DNA of 64,000 nt, taken from the NCBI RefSeq assembly GCF_021018895.1, contig NC_079364.1, positions 17,614,885 through 17,678,884 of the forward strand, in the 5' to 3' direction. Shown piece after piece: positions 1-13,200 of the stretch. Each line of letters opens with the position of its first letter. The first letter of the stretch is position 1. The notes beneath the pieces were generated by a model. It did not search any database and was not told the origin of the DNA. It saw only the letters and a list, made by a program, of their open reading frames with translations. This stretch comes from Seriola aureovittata (lineage: Eukaryota; Chordata; Actinopteri; Carangiformes; Carangidae). Position numbers and translations under genes: made by a program.

Positions 1-1842
1 AAATGTTGACAGCCCACATCCGACCCTGTAACAATATGGAGGCCAAACCATTGCCTTGCCTTTGGGATCGCTTGTCGATTCAGCATCTGTCTCTTGACTC
101 TCTTTCCTTTTTAATTCTTCCTGTCGCTAACCAGCTATCCATTTTGATTTTGATTTTTGCCATGGATGTAATCTTTTAGCGCACAATCAGACTGAGAGAG
201 CAAACAAGTATACAATGTGGTGCGGCTGGCAACAACAGAAACGTTCCTATCATTGGATTATCACAGTGATCGGCGTTAATACAAAAGAAATAGATAAAAG
301 CAGTTGTCTAACATTTTAAAGATCATTCATTTTAAAACATTCAAAACATTTTGTATTTTTATATATACGTCTGTATATATGTCTTTTCACCAAAATTGTT
401 CTGTTTTGCAAATGATTTCTCGGCCTACTTGCAAAACCTTCATGGCCCGTAGGTTGGGAACCACTGTTTTAAAAATGAGAGGGCTCGTTCTTAAAGAATG
501 ATTCTGCGGGTGCCCTCAGCACCACAGAGTGTTTCGTGTCTTTCAGCTCATTGTTTTGGTTTTGTTGTCCACAGGTGTACTGTCCTGGTTCTCACCACTC
601 TCATCAGTGTAGTTTTTGGCTGCAGCAGGCAGCTATTTTTAACCAAAAAGCTCTGATAAACCCACTGTGCACCACCTGCCGAGCATCTAACAGCAGACAG
701 ACAAAGTAAGCGAGCAGTTGGTAAACATAGTGGAGCATTTAGCAGCTAAAGAGCCAGATATTTCCATCAGGAGTTAGTGGAGACCAAAAAAAAGCTGATA
801 GAAGAATGAATATTGGACTTAAATTCATCAGATGGACACAAACAGGACTCCAAATGAATGCTAATGCTGCTCTGATTATGCTGCTAAATGTGTAAATAGG
901 CAACTGTTTCCTAGCAAAGTTGCATCTTGTGTCAGTGTATATTAGAAAAAAAGACTTGCACATTGAGATATGCTAAGCAGGAGCTCAGTATCTTGTATGA
1001 AAGTTGATTCCTGCAGGCTGCTGATACGTTCAAGATATTTATCCAATCGATACATGAAATGAACAGTTCAGTCCCTTCTTTCTTCAGTTTTCATACTCAT
1101 ATAAGAGAGTTCTGTGTGTCTCAAACCTTCTAGTTCAAATGAAGGGTCATCCAAATGCATCTAAAAGCAAAAGTGTTGATACCTGTGCGCAGGTGTGCCA
1201 AAAAGCCAGCCTTCACAGAGAGGAGCATGATGCAATGAATCGGACAAATGGGGATAATCACACACATTTTTGGGCAGGCTATCCTCAAAAGCATTCTTGG
1301 TGTTGCTCTTAGCTGTACACCCCAAAAAGTCAGGAAAGTAGTTGTGTGAAGAATGAAAAAAGACGAATTCAAGAGGAGTTCGAATCCTGCAAAGTGTCTC
1401 ACTTTTACACACCTGGCCAATTGCTGCTTAAAGTGGGTGTGATTGTCAGATTTTTGGTTTCAGAAAGTGACAAAAATGATCAGAATCAACTTGGAAAAAG
1501 AATGGATGCTGTTTGACTATCCAACAAGCACTTCTTTGAAAGCGGCAATAATTTGTATATTTAAAATAAGGTCAAGAGAATTATCACTTGAATATGTAGA
1601 TCCCCTCCGTTTTACAGAGCTTTATAGTGAATTTCCGATCATTGTTGTAAATATTGGAGTCAAATTTGCCATGTGTAAAGAAACATGACTCCAACTTGTT
1701 TCCACTGGTCCCAAGAGGACAGAAAAAAACTGTTATTGCAGGTTAATGTAATACTCAGTAGAACTATAAGTGATCAAAATATAATGGTTAGTACATCTTC
1801 AATGCAAGTACATTGAACAGTATGCATACGTTTACAATGCAA

Positions 1843-1918
1843 ATAAATCCTTGTCATGCGAGTAAAGCAATTGAATTGAATTGAATTAAATCAAATTGAA
1901 TCAAATTGAATTGAACTG
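1843..1918 (+). repeat. AATTG pentanucleotide repeat on a LINE-like 3' tail
   Basis: Degenerate GAATT/AATTG units follow a phrase resembling the end of a teleost non-LTR retrotransposon (cctTGTCATGCGAGTAAAGCAATTG). Known LINE tails of the form 'AATAAAGCAAATTGAATTG' end in just this kind of short repeat. Only the last few dozen bases of the element are present, so this is probably a severely 5'-truncated insertion. The assignment rests on the tail alone. Confidence 0.4.
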
Positions 1919-2270
1919 AGGGATTGATTAGAGTGAAATGGAGAGAGTGAGGTAGGTTTAAAGAAAGAGAAAGCATGACATATAAATGAAAGAATGACAA
2001 AGACGGAGAGAGAGAGAGAGTGAGTCAGTGAGAGAGACAAAGGGAAACAGAGGGAGGGTGAGCAACATGGAGGGATTATTAGCGACTCTGTGTGGGGATT
2101 ATGGAGGAATGCTGAGGTCTGACACACCAGAATGTGATCTCACTCTGGCTTAGTGTCACTTTTCTCTCCTCCACTTCCTCTGGTTTGTTCCACAGGTACA
2201 CATCAGACTACCAGCCCATATAAGTTCACTCCTGTCACATCACTCACCTGCCTTTGATTCTCTCTCTCTT

Positions 2271-2294
2271 TCACACACACACACACACACACAC
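2271..2294. repeat. (CA)n microsatellite
   Basis: An uninterrupted CA dinucleotide run of about 12 units in the presumed intron before the first visible hnRNP C/RALY exon. A longer CA run lies about 200 bases further on. Confidence 0.9.
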
Positions 2295-2496
2295 GCTTTC
2301 ACAGCTTGCCTCACCAACTTCACACATGGAGGTGTTCAGTGGGTAGTACAGTTGAAGCATGAGACAATTTCTATGGATTTTCCACCTTTGATGCTGCAGC
2401 AGAACAAATCCAATGTCTTTTTCCAGCTGGCTGGAGATCATGAACACTGTATTCTTTCCAGATGAAGTGATTGCACCATATAACTCTGTTGCAACT

Positions 2497-2497
<1 letters not shown>

Positions 2498-2536
<39 letters not shown>
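2498..2536. repeat. (CA)n microsatellite
   Basis: An uninterrupted CA run of about 19 units, 140 bases before the first visible exon. Length makes it likely to be polymorphic. Confidence 0.92.
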
Positions 2537-2537
<1 letters not shown>

Positions 2538-2678
2538 CCTTTACACACTGACACACCAACCAAGCTTGCTGTTTAAGACAAATATGTGATAGCCAAGTAA
2601 AAGTGTATCACGTAGTTTTGACAAATACTTTACTAACCTCCTCCTCTTTCTTTGTCTCTCTCTCCACCTCTCCTGCAG

Positions 2679-5600
2679 ATCTGACTTTGACCTGGACTAT
2701 GACAGCTATCACGAGGACTACTATGACAGGTACTGTCAGAAAGCTATGCATGGCAGCTCGCACACCTTATTGCTTGTCTGCGTGTCACAGGAGGCTAAAA
2801 GGGATGAGGCTAAAGCAGATTCTTCATCCCTGCTGTCTCCAGTAGTCTCCCCGCTTCCTGTCGCTGTCTGCCACACAGCTGTCAGTCATCCGGTCTTTGC
2901 TTACAATGTTGCCTGTTACTGCTCAACAGCCTGGAGCTCACCCGTCACATTGACACACATGCACACAAAGAAATGTGTGCACATAAACTAAAAAAAAAAT
3001 TTAAAAAATCTGTATTTCCACATACACAGACAGGTGCACACTGAAACACACTCAGATTCTGGTTTCATGATGTGTCGTCCCGTTTGAGGTTACAGTGAAA
3101 ATCTAAGATTCTACTCATTTTAAGTGTTTAGCTCAGTCTGCATTACATCATCCACTTAAGGCCACACATCGAGCTTTTCTTGTCTGATACAGCGTAAGAC
3201 GACGATAATATAGAGATGTGTACTGTGTCTTAGTGAGTTGTTGGACCACCACAAGTCACTAGAACAGCTTCATTGCTCCTTACTGGCATAGATCTTCCAA
3301 GTTCCAAGTTTCTGAACTGTACTGGGGGGGTACAGTTCTGCCAAAAGGTACTTCCTGACTTGGTGTTTTGGATGATGTCTAACACCACATGTGCCATAGT
3401 GCACGACTGGGTCGAGATGTGGTGACTGTGAAGGCAGAAGATCCTTTTCGTACTCATCAAACAGTTGGACTCACTTAATCAAGTTTTTGTTTTTTCCTTT
3501 AATTTGTCACCAGTCTGTATCTGTGAAGGGTTTGATACATTTGTTCATCAGTAGAAATGCCTCAACAATTGAAGACTCAGTTCATTAGCATGAAAGCTAA
3601 TAACCACTATATTGCCAGATATTTAAGATGAGACTGTATCGGTCTGCAAAACTGCTATTTTAAATTGCTATTATCTATTTGTGCTATGTGAGTCCTTATC
3701 AGTGTGTTGACAGTGTAACCAAACCCTGTCCCTCTCAGTCTAACGAGCAACTAGTTTTGGACTGAAATTAAAAATTGAATTTCACTTAAAAGACCTTTTC
3801 TCTTTTGCATCTCTGAAATGAAAATGAAAATGACTACCAAACATGACGACCTCTATCGTAAAAATGTCACAGGTTACACGTTACTGTCACGTAAGATTAA
3901 GTTCTTAGTAAATATGCAGTTTCAACAGCAATACATTAGGGTTATATAATTCCCCTTAAAAACACAGTAACTGAGCATATTGTCTGGGGCTCAGTTTGCA
4001 GTGTGTTAGAAGGTGAGGATACAGACTTGTGCAGTGCACAGTTAAGGGCAGTGGTTACGTGGATGAGGAAGTTAGACTGAGCTCTGTATTATTGGTCCTT
4101 CACTGAAATTGCTCAGGGACCTTCCTACATCCCCCAGGCCTCACTCATAAACACTCCACTCAGCACATCTGAATAAAAGCAGCCAGTCACATTGTACACA
4201 CACACACACACACACACACACAAACCTTATTCCATTGCCTTTCTCGTACTTATCGATGCTCTGTTGCTCTGAGTATTAACTGTCATCTTTTCTTTGTTTT
4301 TTTCTTCTTCTTTGGTTTGCTTTGCTCTGCATTTTTCCGTCTTTGCCCGTGGGGGGGGGACACTCACCACTGATTTTTAATTTGTTTTTAACACAGTGCA
4401 TGATTATTCCCCATTCTGTTGGCTAGCACTACTGACAGCTGTGTGTGTTTGTGTTTGCCTCTGGGTGCGAGTGGAATGGAGACTACGTGTGCATTTTTTG
4501 TTCCTGTGTTTGTTGTTTGCGCGCATCAGTGTGTGGGGAAGAGAGAAATTACTGTTTTTTTGTCCGCTGTCCTCTTGTGCGAACACGAAAGAAAAGTGTC
4601 TTTCAACACACAGATAACAGCTCGAGCTGACAAAGCTGCTTTTCGTGTGGGGTCTAATCCATAGAGACAAACACTCTCTCTCTCGCACACACTCCCACAC
4701 TTTTCTGTAATCCTCACTCGTCTACAGTCTCTCATTGTCTGAGCTTCCATTCTCTGAGATGACACTTCAAAGCCGGTGTAACAACACATTGTCTAGCTGC
4801 CCCTGCAAACTGCTCTAAAGGACTTTAAACTCCCATAAGTCTTTGGTCTCTGTGTCTCCCCACATGGACAATGCTGCACTGTGATACCTGCGTGTCTGTG
4901 TGTGTGCTGTGGATGTGCTAAGAACACAGTCTGTGCAGAAATCCCCGTATCATGTAGAGAGGCTTCACAGAATATAACACAACAGAAAACAACAGAGAAA
5001 AACCTTTCAGTAAGCCGGCCTGCCTCTGACTGACTGGTTAACAGCTCAATCAGTAAATCTACATTACTGGCCGACTCAGAGTCCTTGCAGCTGACAGCTT
5101 GTCTCCCTGTTGCTGGCTTGTGATATACAGCAGAGGAGCTTTTCCCTCTCCTGGCTCCGCAGAAACCATTTAGGCTGTGTTCAGACTGTCCTCCATCCAG
5201 ATATATCCACATTGTGACTAGATTCAGTTGGACTGCTGTTACAGTTTCTATTCTGTATCTGTGGTCAACTTTGTGACTCTTTTGGTCGTTTTGTTTAATC
5301 AAGTCCCTTAATCTGTTCATCAATTACAGCTGCTACAAATGCACAGAAACCTCAGTAAAAATCATTTATAGATGTTGTTTGCCCCAGGTCCTACCCTTCC
5401 CGCTAATGATTGGTTAGCTTTGATCCTGTGGCTGTGTTTCACCTGGTCATTGGGTCACTGACTCACCACATCATCTGTATTTCTATTGAAGCACACACAC
5501 ATGCACAAACACACAGTGTCGTTTCTGTAACCACTATAGAGTTTGACTGTGATACACCTCCTGTCACCGGCACTACAAGCTTGGCGGGGAGCTATTGATT

Positions 5601-8256
5601 GGCCCTGACAGAACCAATTACATTCAGTGACAGATAGAAACATGGAGCTGTCCACAGGGACGAAGCAATGCCAGCGCACGAGAGAGAGAGAGAGAGAAAG
5701 AGAAAGAGAGGCAGAGATAGAAAATAAAAGACAAATGAACATAGAATATCAACATCCATATTTATGTATGAGACGCATGAACAGCTGCTTTTCTTCATGG
5801 TATACATATCTTTTCTTTCATTTCTGTTCCTAGCTTGTATTTAAGTATGTTTTATTTAACTCTTTTTTTCATTTTACAAAAGTGCAGTCTAAAATGTTTA
5901 ATAAAAGATCTTTTTCAAAATTCACAAAATGTTGATTAAAGTCATGAACTAACTTAGATTTTATCGTGTCCTATAAGTAAACAAGACTAATCTGACCATG
6001 TGTTTGATTCCAGTTTTCTGTACAGTTTTCAATACTCTGTGCTACAGATACATTTTTTTTCTGTACCAAAAAAGCATTAACATGCATTAACAACTGAGTT
6101 ACATACTCAGCCCTAGTTTAAGCATTGTAGCATGTTCTATATCAATCTGAATGGAGATTAAAGTGATGTTTTGAGTGTACACGGATGGCTTTAAATGCTT
6201 TGTGATTTGTTTATTCACAGAGAACAGATGGCTCAAACTATCTGCAGAATAATCATCATCTCTGCTGTCCATCTCCATGCTCAGTTTAGTCATTTTCATC
6301 AATATGTGGCTGATTATATTGTTTCCAGCTCCTTGTGAGGAGGTTCAGAAAAACACTTGCAACCACTTTCCTATACAAATTCAATAGACAGTTTGTTAAA
6401 ATTAAAAAAAATTGCATCTGCTGAATTTCCAGGGTGTATGACTACCAGCGTGTGCCGGCATCCTTGTCTCCTTTACACCTGGGACCCAGTCTGGCCAAGC
6501 GATCCCGCTCCTCTTCCTCCTACTCCTCCGGACACAGACGCAGCCGAGACAGAACCCACTCCAAAAGCTCCAGAGCCCACTCCACTAGTTCAACCACAGC
6601 CAAGTGTGAGTAATATGACTGCACAGCAAGTGAGATTTGATTAAAATAAAGCTGCTCAAAGCTGTTTTAAAAGAAAAAAAAGAAAAAACATCTTAGTTTT
6701 CATTCATTACAGGTTCACACTGTTTGCCTAAAATTTGTGTTCATTTATTGCTTAATACTGTAAATACTCTATGGCCAAAAGACATTTATGTAATCTTTGA
6801 ACATGTATGTATATGCTGCTATAAAAGCCTCCCCTCTGAGGGTTTTCCACCAGATGTTGGAACCTGGCTGCAGGAACCTGCTCCCAAATTGGCCACTATC
6901 GATTAATTGTTTGTTTCTTTTTAATACTCTCTGATTTCAGCATTTCCAATGTGAGGATTTGTTGGTTTTCTCTGTTTTATGTTGTTGTAACCCGAATATC
7001 TTTGGTTTTGGACAGTTGCTTAGACAAAACAAGACATTTGAAGATGTCACCTTGGACTGATGTCATGTGATGGACATTTCCTGCTATTTTTGGATGTTTT
7101 ATAGGCAAAGCGATTTAATCAATATTTAAGAAAAGAAAAAAAAATCAACTGATTAATCAGTAATGAAAATAAGTGTTAGTTGCAGCCCAGTATGTGGTGG
7201 TATCAAGATGCAAAAAAATGCAGCCTTAAACCAAAAGACCAATAGTGTCCGCATACTTTTGGCCAGATAGTGTACGTCTGATAAAGAGCAGTCATCCAGG
7301 TGCTTCATACACAAGAAGCTATGGGCTCATTTGGTCATTTGCATCTAATCCTTTCAGTATAGCAGTCACAGAAAAATATGCTGTGTGTAGTTTACACACA
7401 TGGTTTCTAGGAAGGTCAAACAGCTTTTTTAAATTGTTACTTCCTTTTCACTGACGCTGCTTTCATGAGACAGACTCGAAAAATTAGCTGTATTCACTGC
7501 TATTCACTGTGTCTGCTTGACACCTAAATCTCAGCCTAAGTGGCAAATCAGAAAGACAAATAAACCCTGTACATGCTGCCACAATAGTTCATAACATCAA
7601 ATATGATAATAAGATGGACTGTTAAGATAAAAAAAATATATATATATATTATTTATTGTTATTATTATAATTATTTATTTTTAATAAATTAAAAAAAACT
7701 GTTTACTTTGCATGCATCTTTCATGGCAGCATTTTTGAAGTAATAGTTTGACATTTGGACTTAGTGAGAATTACATGAGAATATTGATACCACTCTCATT
7801 TTTGCATGGCAAATACAAACCTGGAGCCAGGAGACAGTTGGTTTAAAGCGTAGCATAAAGACAGCGACATCCCAGAATCTCAGGGTGACAACAAGACTCC
7901 AATTGTTGTTCTCTGCTAGCAAAAAGTCTGGCCCCCCATGAAACCACTACTTGTCATTTCCAGGCTTTGGTTTTTGTATGGCTTAAACAAACAAGCTATA
8001 AGATGTTAATTAATGAGTTTTGGAGGAGCTGGTAGGTAAATTCTGTTGCCTTGGGACAGAGCCAGGCTAACTGTTTCACCCTGTTTTCAGTCCTTATGCT
8101 AAGCTTAGCTAATAAGCTGCTCCCTCCAGCTACATACAGTATGAAGCATGCAGATATAAGAACGGGATCAATGTTGTCAATCTTTAGAATATGAAGTGTG
8201 TTCCCCAAAACTATTCTTCTCTCTATTCTGAGGTTGTGTACTTTCTTAATGTCCCA

Positions 8257-8295
<39 letters not shown>

Positions 8296-10288
8296 TGTGT
8301 CCCTGCAGTGGGCATGGAGGAGTTGCAGGTGATTAAAAAGGAGCTGACTCTGATAAAGACACAGATCGATGGGCTGCTTGACAGTCTTGACAGGATGGAC
8401 ACACAGAGGAATGACCACAAAGGTGAGACGCTCATTCAGGAAGACAGTGGAGGCAGCTAGGCGTGAGAATGAACGATGGATAATCTATTCGCACATCAAA
8501 AACATTTTAAGTTGGACTCCAGCGGTATGCCACTTTCAGATTTCGGCTTGATTAGCTCCAACACTCGCGACCCCAATCAAAACGATTCAGGATCTGTGCC
8601 GCAGGGCGACTGGGGGATGGGAATGCTCTGCACCAGCGGAGCCACTCCTGTTATACCTGACAAATCAATTATTTTACTACAGTCAGGATTTTTTTTTTTT
8701 GAAAGTTGAATCAAAGGCAAAATCAGCTGGAGTAGGGCTGTCTGGATTTGTGGTTATGAACAAATTATGGAACATGCTGAACAAACAGTGTGGTTGAGGT
8801 ATCTGACTGATGCGACTTCAGAAAACGCACAACTATCAAGGCCTTGAGGATGACAGCGGCGGGAAGAGCTGCTGCTGCCCTCATGTGGACATTTAAACAG
8901 AATACAGTAACTACCAGCTCAGGGACTGAACAGCACAGAGGTTTATTATCCCCCCTAAGGAAATTGCTTTTACTGCAATCTTAATTAAACTGATCGTAAA
9001 CTGAAACACAATTTACACCTTCTCCTCACCGTGTCCTCAGTCACTTCTGCACTAAAAAGTTCTTGTTAAAAAAACAAAGACAGTGCTTCAACCTTGAACC
9101 TAGAGGTCATTATCATAACATCAGACTGAATGTACAAAGTTGACAGTTTATTAAGAAGAGAATGTGACAAGTGCAGTTTAGCAGCTGTGGATGTACACCT
9201 GCACAAAAGTGTGTATGCATATGTGTGTTCTCCTATCTACTTTCAATGACCTTGGGCGATTGATAGCACTCATCTTCCTATTCATTTATCTCCGGCTCAC
9301 CTTGATTCCCCTGTCCCTCACTATCTAGCCCTGCTGTCTCTCGTTTCCCTCTCCCTATCGCCTCATCTGTCCTTCATCCTGTCACTCCCACTCTTGTTTT
9401 CTGTCATCTGGTACAAAGTCAGCGGGACGTGGGCAGACATTTTTGTCTTTGACCCACATTAAAACATGTATTTTCTTCAGGACTTAAGATCCAAACCAAA
9501 TTCTTCTCCCTAAACTCCATGTGTTCACATGTGTGGTGTAGGGTCTCCCCTGAGAGAGGACAGTCCAGCTGGCTCCCTGTACGCTCTGTCAGCCAGCAGC
9601 CCAGAGCACTCCCTGTCCTCCCTCTCTCCACCCAGCTCCCGCCATCGAATCCACAGGGAGAACCCTGACCTGAGGGAGCCTGATGATGACCACCACACGG
9701 TAACTGCATCATAAGACTACTGTATGTGTACTTTTTCAAGAATGACTAAAAAGTGAATCGGTGAGGGGCCACTCGCCTGGTTTCTGGTGATATTATCAAG
9801 ATTCATGAGAAAGGTCAAGAATGGTGCAGCCGCCATTTTTTGCTAATTTGATTTAAGCAGTGGCTCTTTGTCTGCCTGGGCCCCGTTTTGTGGATATAAA
9901 AGATATTACTGTACCTTGATTTAAGTTAAAACAGTAAAAGAAAAGAAAAAAAGAAAGACAACTGACAAATAAAAAAATGTCCAGACACTAGATTTGAATT
10001 TAAACCTTAAATCGTATTTTAAGAAATTTTTCTTTGGCTGTAAAGTTACACAGACAAGACAACCACATGTTCCTGTCTTATGACGCATGCACACATGTAA
10101 CAGCTACTGAGACTGAGCTACTGTGAAATCAATTCATACTTACATAATGAAATTTATTTTAGTCATTGTGAGCTTGCAGTTTGATGAAATGTCTCTTTGT
10201 TTTTTTCTCCCTCACTGTCCCTGTCTCGCTGTTTGTCTGTCCGTCACAGATGAGCAACCACAGCTCTGACCCTGAGGAGGAAATATGA
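2679..10288 (+). CDS. hnRNP C/RALY-family RNA-binding protein, 3' five coding exons (5' part outside window)
   Basis: Coding exons are 2679-2729, 6433-6605, 8309-8422, 9542-9699 and 10250-10288 (TGA at 10286). All have AG/GT borders and phase carries through, giving about 177 C-terminal residues. The first exon encodes DFDLDYDSYHEDYYDR, closely matching the post-RRM segment of hnRNP C (FDLDYD..RDYYDR). It is followed by an arginine/serine-rich stretch (KRSRSSSSYSSGHRRSRDR), then a leucine zipper-like coiled coil (MEELQVIKKELTLIKTQIDG) equivalent to the hnRNP C oligomerisation zipper. A Ser/Pro-rich tail ends in SDPEEEI. The family binds U-rich nascent RNA in the nucleus and packages pre-mRNA. 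The RRM exons must lie left of the window. I cannot tell whether this is hnrnpc, raly, ralyl or a fish-specific paralogue, so I give no symbol. The SR-like linker is more pronounced than I remember for mammalian members. Confidence 0.85.
4196..4222. repeat. (CA)n microsatellite
   Basis: CA run of about 13 units inside the 3.7-kb intron between the first two visible exons of the hnRNP C/RALY-family gene. I see nothing else of note in that intron apart from the GA run near 5681. Confidence 0.9.
5681..5711. repeat. (GA)n purine-rich repeat
   Basis: A GA run with two A interruptions in the same intron of the hnRNP C/RALY-family gene. Confidence 0.85.
6765..7274. mobile_element. Tc1/mariner-type non-autonomous element relic
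   Basis: The two ends are inverted copies of each other: TACTCTATGGCCAAAAG on the left and CTTTTGGCCAGATAGTGTA on the right, both bounded by TA as expected for a Tc1/mariner insertion. The wording TGGCCAAAAGTATG..GGACA is typical of a widespread teleost family. The left interior (6820-6900, 'GCCTCC..CTCTGAGGGTTTTCCACCAGAT') also resembles that family. No transposase frame remains. It lies in an intron of the hnRNP C/RALY-family gene. Confidence 0.6.
8259..8297. repeat. (CT)n microsatellite forming the polypyrimidine tract of an exon
   Basis: An uninterrupted CT run ends about 11 bases before the AG acceptor at 8307-8308. It therefore serves as much of the polypyrimidine tract of the zipper-encoding exon. 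Length changes here could affect splicing of that exon; this is inference. Confidence 0.85.
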
Positions 10289-13200
10289 GGAAGGAAAATG
10301 AGAAGAAGTAAGAGACGTGGATTAAGTGCCAAACACTGAGGAAGAGAACGACAACCATCACCAAACCAACACTCATCACAACACATATCAGAGGCTTCAT
10401 TCCCCAACTGGGCATACATATCAGATAACACAATACATTTAATTGTGTCACAGGCGCTCGGTTTCTGTGACTGTACTGAAAGGAAAAACACTGACACAGC
10501 CTGATACACACACATACATACATGCGCTGTAGATCTCATTGACTGGAAATTGTTAGGTTGGCCTGAGAGAGGGAGAAGGCATGATCCCATCTAGAAAATA
10601 CTACAACTGGTAGCAGGTTCATTTACCTTGAATTGAACCCATTCTACTGTACGAGTGGGTTTGCACAGACAACAGTATTCCAGTATTAATCCAAATATTG
10701 TTGTGTTAATCCAAATGTGACAATGCAGATCTCTGATTAAAACATTATGTAAGCAGCTTACCAGCTTATCTTATTCACATTAAAGTCTTCTTCTGAAAAC
10801 AGGCAGCATATGTCGGTATCAGACTATATATAATTATTAATAATGATAATTTACGTGTAGTCATGAAGTTTTGCTAGAAGGGTGAGAAAGTTTCTGCTTA
10901 ATGAAGGACCTTTAATTAGATATTGCACAAACAATATAAAAGACAGAAATACTAATGAATCGTGAGCCCTTATAAACCATGTAAACGGCTTAGTTTCATA
11001 TTGTGTCAATTTCAGAATAAGGGTAAAGCTGGAATATCTGCGCTTGTACTTTAAAATGAAAAATCACCTCTCTGGATCTGCTGAAAGAAAAAGAAATGTG
11101 TACTCTCCCAAATTTGATCTTTCAAGTGGGCTTGTTATTGACACTGAACAAACGCTTTTTCTTTATTGTATACAGACTTTAGCTATTCAAAGTAAATTAT
11201 AGTAATCCAATCACACTGATCATTCAGGAGAGACAACGTGTTTGTTTTTCTGCTTGTAAGTTTCAGTATGCTACTTCTCTTAGTGTAACCCTCTGAAAGA
11301 AATGTTGTAATGACCTTGTTCTGTCACACCTTTTAGATATACAAGTAGTTTCTCTACTTTAAATGTTTTAGAATGATGTTTCAATTCTCTTCCCCTGTGT
11401 ATTTGGCACTTAAAGATGTGCAAAGGCCCAGGTCAGTGTGTAATATTGTGTATTATTGTAAAACTTAACTGTAATTGTTCCGCTGTCTGATTTTAATCTT
11501 GCTTTCCAACTTCTCATATGTTTCTTCTTTTTTGTTTTTGAAGAGAACTGTGATGTTATTATAATTCTTATGGTGTTACATGTTTTTGTTTGCAATATTA
11601 AGATAAGCCAAGTGGAAATACTCATTGTCACAGTAGTAAATGTATTTTCATACTGACTCTATAATGCAGTTCATGGTGATGTGTGTGTTTTTATTCTGAA
11701 AGACCAAGATGGATCAAGTGAAAAAGAAGCAAACACTTCAAGAAAAAATTGTGAAACTAGTACTGCATATTGTTTATGGCACTAATCGAAAGTCTGCAAA
11801 CTGTATATGAAGAAAATCAAATATATCTTACATTAATTGAACTGGGGAGTCAACAGGCTGACGAGGCTGATAATGGTAAATATCACCTTGCTTGCTTGGA
11901 GATAGTGGACCACTGGATCTAGTGATCGTATATCTCTTTGAACTTACAACACCTTTTTTTCCTCAGCGCTCACATGGTCACACCAAAGATCAGTCTGAGC
12001 CTCAGAAGCAGTAGCACACAGTAGTACTGCATCCATTGCTTTGAGGAATGCTAGGTGTGATATCAGCACAGTGAACCAGACTCAGACTAGAGTATTTTCT
12101 ACCCAAAACACATTACCCATGCAGCACTGAAGAGACTCTAAAATCTAAACCTCTGTCAGTGTCATAATCCAGGTCAGGGACAGGTCAAGATATGGATTTA
12201 CCTCAGACAGTTGATTACAAAAAAGAAAAGATGCCACTATAATCTTTTCAGTCCGTCATTCTTATCAACAGCACATCCTGTTGAGTCACTATACACAGAA
12301 ACAAAATCAGACACATTTTGTACAAATCTGAAAAAAACAACAAATGAAGAGTCTCACCAGCAGCATCTGCACCACCAGCTGTCTCTCTGGAAAGCCAGCT
12401 TAGCCTTAGAGAGATAAATGAGAGAGGAAGGGCCAGGTTTATAAAGCTGTGGTGCTCAGGCCACACAGGGAGAAAATGGATGATGCCAATAACTGCGAAT
12501 TGGTTTTTATTACCCTTGAAACAACATTTCGGTGTAGCACAGAATCTGAACATGCTTATGTGTTATTATTGAGCTGGGCAAGTACTTTATAGAAAACACA
12601 GAATGTACACAGTGAAGTGCGGACAGGTGTGACTGTCGTTGCAAGTCCATTAAAATTAAAACAAGTCGCACAACTCTTCTCCTGCAAAGGATTCCTGCAT
12701 CAGGAGATGCAGTTTTGAATCATTCATGTTAATTGTTGAGAGTAATTTATTCCTTACAACACTGTCCTAAACTGAGTAAGTTCAATTCACCGATGAAGAC
12801 AGTGGGATATGGCCGAAAGCTCTGGTAATGGCTAAGAAAGTGGACTTTGCATTTAAAATATTTACCACACAGCTGTCTTATAGTTCATATCATAGACTTT
12901 TTGGACAGCTGTATCTGAGATGGAAAAATATCATGTAAAATATTACCATAGTCTCAGTTTAGCAGGAGGTGGTTTCTCTCTCTTTGCACCACAAAAACAA
13001 TCTAAATATGGGAGATTGAAGTCGCTTCATTAGGACATTCTCATTCAATAAAGCATGTTCAGAAATAGCACTGCAAGTCACCAAATACCACAGCCAGATA
13101 ATTTTCCACTGTGCACAAATTTTTTCAAATGTTACCACATAATGTAATAATCAGCGATGCACATTGGACCACTTGAAGCACATTGCTGTCTTGGGATAAA

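Larger units (their letters stand above)
1..2678. other. intronic or upstream sequence, no exon recognised
   Basis: This stretch precedes the first recognisable exon of the hnRNP C/RALY-family gene and is most likely intron. I searched for the expected upstream exons (the RRM, with its conserved RNP-1 and RNP-2 motifs, and the linker after it) and saw none in any frame. It holds a LINE-tail-like AATTG microsatellite near 1871-1918 and a CA repeat near 2271-2294. The open frames here are short and match no family I know. Confidence 0.6.

Noticed and set aside
2271..2559. Cys/Val-repeat proteins on the minus strand
   Set aside because: These are translations of CA/TG microsatellites.
4793..5323. 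176-codon open frame on the minus strand
   Set aside because: It lies in an intron of the hnRNP C/RALY-family gene, has no domain I recognise, and its composition looks like chance translation of intron sequence. A database search with no hit in other fishes would confirm this.
10159..10590. 143-codon minus-strand open frame
   Set aside because: It overlaps the last coding exon and 3' UTR of the hnRNP C/RALY-family gene in antisense. Its Cys/Leu/Val-rich content has no family resemblance.
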